In this document: positions 58,400-64,000 of the stretch, one piece after another
Layout: every line of letters starts with the position of its first letter
How positions within the stretch are numbered: the stretch's first letter is position 1
NCBI GenBank assembly: GCA_022315425.1
Contig: JAIUPT010000040.1
Span: 620,001-684,000 of the forward strand
Reading direction: 5' to 3'
Origin: Pseudevernia furfuracea
Taxonomy: Eukaryota; Ascomycota; Lecanoromycetes; Lecanorales; Parmeliaceae
Length of the DNA: 64,000 nucleotides
Made by a program: the position numbers and the translations under genes
Notes under the pieces: model-generated
The model's database searches: none
The model's input: the letters and a program-made list of their open reading frames with translations, nothing else
Told to the model about the DNA's origin: nothing

Positions 58400-59950
58400 T
58401 TAGTCTTTGACGCTAAGAGAATGTTCTGAGGCTGATTTCATCTCAAGGGCATCGCGAAAGACAACGAATTTGTCGAGGCAGAGGGCTTTAATGAGATCGT
58501 CGATTATTTGTTTATTCGTGAATACGAATTGCATGTTCACGATGTCGTTATTGACTTTTTCACGCACGAAATGATGAGCGATATTAATGTACTTGATACG
58601 AGCATGGAATTAAGCGTTCTTAACGAGGGCAATTGCGCTCTGATTGTCGTCGAAGATTATGATGATCTTTGAATTAGAGTCTCGAGACCGCAGAAGTTGA
58701 TTAAGAAGAGTTTTTAATTAAATAACTTCTTTAATAATCAACGTTTGATCGATATACTCGACTTCGCAAGTGAATAACGCGACGATGACTTGACGCTTTG
58801 ATGATCAACTAATAACGTCGCTATCGACGTTGAATAGATAGTCAAAGATAGATCTTCGAGTCGAGTCGTCAGCTCAATCGGAATCGATATACTCGATAAA
58901 AGCTTGAAGGAATTCTTTATATACTAGTTCGTAGTGTATCGTACCTCTAAGATATCAAAAGATTCGAATCACTGTATTTTAATATATCTGAGTCGAGTTG
59001 ACTGAATAGCGGCTAATAAGAGAGACAGTATAGACGATATTAGAACGAGTTTTTAACATGATATACATGAGAGATCTCACGACAGATTGATAGTTCTCGT
59101 ATAGCTTTCTCGAGATAACATAGTTCTCTTTCGCAGATTGTAGCTTGCGACTGGTTTTCAGAGGCGTAGAGACTAAATTGAGACTTCAATAATTAAAATA
59201 TTTTAAGAAACGAGTGACATAGACTGCTTGTCCCAGGCGAAGAATGTCGACGACACGATCCCTTTTGACGATTATGTCTAAATAATAAACGTAAGATCCC
59301 AAGTCGAACATGTGAAACTTGTTATTAAGGGCCTTTTTAATGCGCTAAATGCCGATTTTGCTGAGGTCGATAATTAATATATCGTTCATATAGAGGGCTA
59401 TAATAATGCTCTTCTTGACGTTCATAAAGACACTCTCGTTCGATTCGATAAGTATTAATTCGAGTTTCTTTATGTACTTCGAGAAGTGTTAATATCAAAT
59501 TCTAAGAAATTGCTTAAGTTCATAAAGAATCTTATTTAGTTTATAAACTTTAATGTCGTTCTTGCTGAAATCATCGAGCTGTCGCATATAAATCGTCTCT
59601 TGAACGTTATCGTAGAGAAAGACGATTTTGACGTTCATTTGTTTCACGTTCCAGTTCAGAGCCGCTATCAAGACAAAGATCGCCTTATAACTCATAAGCT
59701 TGATCACTAAGACGAACGTGTTATGATAGTCACGACCCTTCTATTATTCGAAATCTCGAATCACTCAACGAGTCTTATAACGAGTGACTTCCTCAGCGAG
59801 ACCTCGCTTCACGATATAAATTCAACGACCTCTCAAAATATAAGCATCTAAAGACGTCTGAATCAGACATCAAGTATTATTATTCATGAGAGATTTGTAT
59901 TCGTCTTACATAACGAGCTCTCAGTGTATACGAGAGAGTTAATTAAAAAT
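58400..59950 (-). pseudogene. Copia reverse transcriptase and RNase H relic
   Basis: The reverse transcriptase part at 59495-59707 reads VIKLMSYKAIFVLIAALNW, QMNVKIVFLYDNVQETIYMR and YKLNKILYELKQFLRI, classic copia blocks. Further left come YMNDILII (active site changed), KFHMFDLGSYVYYLDIIVKR, and the RNase H motif DDNQSAIALVKNA, a stop, then FHARIKYINIAHHFVREKV. The frame is interrupted by TAA/TAG/TGA at Gln and Trp positions. Confidence 0.8.
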
Positions 59951-60376
59951 GATCTGTTGATAGATCGTCGGCTCGAAAATATTCGACTTATTAACATGAT
60001 TCGTTAGTAACGCAAAGGTCGCGAATATTCTCGAGAGAGGGTCAGATAATAGGTCTCGCAGGTTCGAAATCGTAGTGTCGAGATGGTCAAGAAGTACTCT
60101 TTGAATCGCACTTAGCTCGAGATCTTCGCGAACCATTTCGACGACAGTGAGGGAACGAATTATTCTTTCGACAGCTAATGATGCAGCAATTAATCGAAAG
60201 ACTCGCGCGAACGCGATCGACGATACGACTCGTGCGAGGGACGAGGGCTTTGATGTAGGCGTCTGCTTTCTAGCTGATTATGGGAAATTTGATCTTGATC
60301 TATTTATTGCAGATGCAGATATAGTCGTTGAGAGCTTCATCATAAGAATAATGTCTTTCGAAATGTTAATAATACG

Positions 60377-61753
60377 TTATTCATCAAGTGTCTTCTCTAT
60401 AGCGAATACTAATATATAAAGACGTTGTCGCTTGATCGAGAGCTCATAGACGTTCGTCTTTTCTTCGAGATTCATAATCAAGAAACGCTTCTCAACGAAG
60501 TGAACATTATTAACTCGAATAATCTTCTTCTTGATGAGATTATATAGACGAAAAATAAACTTCTCTTTATATCTTAGAAGAACACACTTTTCGCTTTTAT
60601 TCACGAGTTTCTTTTGAATACGCTTTAATGCATAAACGATGAAATCAATCGTTCGCAGATGAGATAAAATGAGCTTTCGATAATAAAAAGTCTCAAATAA
60701 CGTTACAATAATTCGAACGTTGAGGGATCGCAATATCAAATAATTAATAATAATCACGATTTCAGATCAGAAAGACTTGTTGAGCTGAGAACTTAGTAGT
60801 ATAAAATGTATCTTATACAGCAAGATCTGTTTAAAACGTTCGATCGTCTCGTTCATTTCGAGATTCTCAGATATAGTAAGCTTCTATCTGATTTCGCACT
60901 AAAGAAGATAATTCAAGAAGATCTTAAACATATACTCTCTCTCATTGTCGAGACGAATACGATAGATCTTATAACTTCGTGACTCTAGAAAGACTTTAAA
61001 ACGTAAGAACATAATAAACGTTTCACTCTTATAACGAATACAGTACACTTCAAAGTAAAAGATGAAATCATTCTTGAATGTTATAAAGTATCTTTAGTTA
61101 TTGAATTCAGTAGAGGATAGAGACTCTACGAGATTACTATAAACAAATTCGTTAGACTGCGTTTCTAACTCTATAAGACTATCATAAGAGATAGTCTTCT
61201 GACGTTTTATAATATAATATTCGTAGATATACTCCTTCGCAATGTTCTTAATGAAGTTCACCTCAACGATCATATTTGAGAGCTTGTTTAGATTGTTTTA
61301 ACTCAAATGACTCATGCGAGCATGTTAGAGTTAATAAATAAGATTCGAGAGTATACTATAGACGATCAGAGCACTATTTCGACTCTATTAGAGATTCAAA
61401 AAGAAGAAATCACGATTACGAGTATCGATAAGCTTTAGATCGTTCTTGATGAAAATGCACTCTATCTTATGAAAGAAGATAGCGATATCGAAGTTTAGAA
61501 GTTTATCGACCGAGAGAAGGTTAACGCTTATATCGAGCATATATAAGACATTTCGTAAAATAACTATTACACACTCTTCTTTAATCACACAGTCGAGATT
61601 AATAATGTTACAGTCTTGAGACTGCACTTCGCTCTTCTCGATATTCTTGATCGATCGAAAATAAATCTTTTCGTAGATAATAAACATCGAACGATTCGCG
61701 AAAGAATAACGAGAGCAGTCTAAATCTACGACGACTCGAATAAGAAGATTCAC
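60377..61753 (-). pseudogene. Copia integrase and protease relic
   Basis: At 61388-61753 the protease and GAG-pre-integrase join reads VVVDLDCSRYSFANRSMF and VILRNVLYMLDISVNLLSVD, typical of copia (DSGCSRH, NVLYVPDISVNLLSV). The integrase end at 60377-60757 reads HLRTIDFIVYALKRIQKKLV and SEKCVLLRYKEKFIFRLYN. The protease active site DSG reads DLD here. The integrase core between them (about 60,800-61,370) is broken by stops. Confidence 0.78.
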
Positions 61754-61999
61754 GAAATTCGCAGTTATAAGACTATATTCGAGAGCTTTCGTGACGATTA
61801 GATTAATGACTTAATCATCAGCCGCATCGAGAATATTGAAGTCGTTCGAATTGACATTCGAATAGTGTATAATGAAGTTTAGTTTCTTTAAAAAGATATA
61901 ATTAACATTGAGATAATCGTTCTCCTCTGAAGCAGAGGCATTAAAAGACGTCTCTTCGATGCGCTTACGCTTGTTGCTTAAGAGTTTATTCTCGAAGTC

Positions 62000-62700
62000 G
62001 AAGATCTTTATCTTCTTCTTCTTTTTCTCTTTCGTTATGAATTTCTTAGACTTAAAATAAGAAAACTTGATTTAGCATTTAACAGAGAAATGTCTGAATT
62101 TGCGATCAGCTGCCTTACACGAAGAACAGGTCTCACGATTAATGTTAGAGTCGTCGAGATTATTGAAAGTAGCTTGTTTGTCTTTGTTCTTATCGTTACG
62201 AACGACATATATAATTAATTCTTTTTCTTTGAAGAAGATTCTGACTTCTTCGTTCACGACGATCACGATAATCTCTTAAAACTTGACGAACTTGTTCTCA
62301 AAGAGATCATGATTTTGAGTGTAACTTGACTCGAATATGTCGTAAGAGTCGTCAAGTCTTATAAGAAAAATTAGAATTCGCAGAGACTTCGAAATAACGA
62401 GAAATTTATAAAGACTGATGATGTCGAAGATGATCTTGCGAAAGTTCTTTTCATATTAACGAACTCTCTCTTCTTCAAGAGTGAGATCGAATATTTAACG
62501 CATTAATTCTCTATAGAGATTCGTACTCTTAGACTAATAGTTCTTGATTAGAGCATCGAGCATAATCTGAGAGTCTTTATCGTCGAATTCGACTTCGACG
62601 AGTTCGCGATCGTTATCTTCGAGACGATAAAAGATAGCGATGTAGACTCTATAATTAATAATCGTATTAAAGAGAACAAGGTTGTTAAGCATTAATCAAT
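62000..62700 (-). pseudogene. Copia gag relic with zinc knuckle
   Basis: A frame at 62072-62266 reads CSSCKAADRKFRHFSVKC, a degenerate CX2C..H..C knuckle, after a Lys/Asn-rich Gag tail. Upstream Gag to about 62,700 is only recognisable as broken pieces. Its position to the right of protease fits gag as the first domain. Confidence 0.6.
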
Positions 62701-64000
62701 TATTGATATTCTACTTTCATCGACGATATTTTAGATTGAACTTCAAAATAACAATAAAGTTTAGAAAAAAAGCGCTTCTCTCTTCGAGAGAGTCAGTCGC
62801 TAAAATTACTAGAGCTGACATATTTCTTATAACGCCTTATGCGCTTGATTCTTCGTCGATTATAGATGCTAAGAATTACTAAGAAGGTTTCTGAGAGCGA
62901 CACGTACGATATGAATAGTAACGACGATAATGCTCAAACGAAAGACTTAGCTTGAGAGATAACTGAGACGATAAAGAACGAAGATCTTGAAGTCGAAGAA
63001 GTCGAAGTCGAAGAAGTAAGATTCAGAGAACTTTTGACACGAAGATCGAATAACTTAGTGTCACTTAAGACACTAAGAATATCTTCGTTAACTTCGAATT
63101 GAAAGTCGACACTGCTAACGTTCGCGAAAGCAGTGAGAGTGAAATAGATACTCTAATCTTCGTTAGAGTTCTCGAGAGTCTTATCGATATCTAACAACTT
63201 TTGCTGCTGATCTTCGAGTTCTTATACGAGAAATAAGAAGTGCTTATGCTTGAATCTTCGATAGATACGAACGATATTATTGAGATGAAAGGTACTTAGA
63301 GACAAGAAAGATTTAAATTGATCTAATTTTCGTTGAGACTGTATCGAAGACAATTACTAAAGACGTGCAGATCTTCGAAGGGAAATAACGTTCTTCTTAT
63401 GCTGAGTCTTCGACAAAGACTCGAATTCAGAATAGTCGCTTCGATGACTATCGTCGTGAAATGAAGTCATATTCGACGACAGAATAAAGTCGAATGGCGA
63501 TAAAAAGAATTCGATGACTGAGCCCCAGCCCTCTTCTTCAGAGAACTTGTAAGGTCGAAAGATCTATCTCAATAAGAAATCCTTGTTGTTTTGATCCTCA
63601 ATAGACGTATACGCGCTCTGAGTAGAGGTTTGTCGATGACTAATCAACTCTGAAGTGTGATCAGACGATTTGATGCTGAAGTCCAGCCTCTTGAGTCGTT
63701 ATAATTGATTCGATTCACGTAAACGCTTTATCAACGCTGAAGCGATATACATCGCGAGAGGAATGTTCTCGTTGAGCGTGTTTAACGTGTCTCACGCAGA
63801 GAAGCTGACAATGTTTCAGAGACCTTAGTGAAATTCGATCGCACGATCGTATAACGAGTTCGACGTTCGACGTTCGATTAGATTCGATATGCCGAGGGTC
63901 GATTTGCGATAGAACTCCCAGCCCCCCGAATTCCAAAGACGATCATTTTATAGAGGGCAATGCTCACCTCAAGAAGATTGAAAAACAGAGTCTCATAGCT
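62700..64000. other. AT-rich repeat DNA at the right edge, not identified
   Basis: No LTR matching 57852-57973 is present. A plus-strand frame from 62911 (MNSNDDNAQTKDLA, stop, EITETIKNEDLEVEEVEVEE) has a Glu/Val repeat from GAAGTC units. Short GC-rich words occur near 63,524 and 63,917. It may be a further nested element in the opposite orientation. Confidence 0.3.

Larger units (their letters stand above)
57852..62700 (-). mobile_element. Ty1/copia LTR retrotransposon, RIP-inactivated, inserted in the second gypsy copy
   Basis: A minus-strand copia element. Its 3' LTR and polypurine tract lie at the left. Moving right are RNase H, reverse transcriptase, integrase, protease/GAG-pre-integrase and the Gag zinc knuckle, the copia order. 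The reverse transcriptase active site reads YMND instead of YxDD near 59,385 and stops interrupt every domain. The second LTR was not found before the window ends, so the right border is uncertain. The left edge cuts gypsy copy 2, so the copia arrived later. Confidence 0.8.

Noticed and set aside
60147..60419. Plus-strand frame of 90 codons in the copia element
   Set aside because: It is antisense to the copia linker between integrase and reverse transcriptase, which reads as a decayed pol in the minus direction.

Overview
The window is nuclear DNA of a filamentous ascomycete (Pezizomycotina). The genes have short introns of about 50-110 nt with GTRNGT-type donors and CTAAC/CTGAC-like branch points. 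The gene set (DEP1/Sds3, NOP12, RAD17, AMP deaminase, ABP1, SPC2, EMC3, an EF-hand MscS channel) is typical fungal housekeeping. The right third is AT-rich retrotransposon DNA with the transition-only C-to-T and G-to-A decay left by repeat-induced point mutation (RIP). I could not resolve the class; Dothideomycetes, Eurotiomycetes and Lecanoromycetes all remain possible.

Layout. Positions 1-39,500 are gene-dense euchromatin: the 3' part of a SET-domain methyltransferase gene, DEP1, NOP12, a She3-like coiled-coil gene, an unrecognised 858-aa gene, RAD17, AMP deaminase, a 1,584-aa F-box-like/C2H2-like protein, ABP1, a frameshifted F-box-type gene, a Golgi-type glycosyltransferase, a divergent SPC2/EMC3 pair and an MscS-type channel. 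Positions 39,500-45,300 look accessory: a broken NLR-type gene (PigL_N-like domain, truncated NACHT, ankyrin repeats), a truncated but not RIP-decayed gypsy fragment, and a secreted Cys-rich protein with a GPI-like tail. Positions 45,345-45,990 hold a boundary structure: a perfect 124-bp inverted repeat, a RIP-decayed third copy of it, a tRNA-like relic, and a short interstitial telomere tract of about 3.5 TTAGGG units. From about 46,000 to the end the DNA is AT-rich and holds a gypsy element with both LTRs (about 47,265-54,846), a truncated second gypsy copy (54,932-57,851), and a copia element whose 3' LTR (57,852-57,973) begins inside that second copy.

How it fits together. Several genes serve the ER and membranes (SPC2 in signal-peptide cleavage, EMC3 in membrane-protein insertion, the MscS channel, the glycosyltransferase, the GPI-type protein). 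Others serve the nucleus and nucleolus (SET protein, DEP1, NOP12, RAD17). Nothing forms an obvious biosynthetic cluster. The most notable feature is the junction at 45.3-46.0 kb. The telomere tract has the orientation expected if the gene-rich left side once ended there, and the genes next to it are of the kind often found near chromosome ends. I read it as a fossil chromosome end or a healed break, later followed by RIP-inactivated retroelements. An assembly join has not been excluded.
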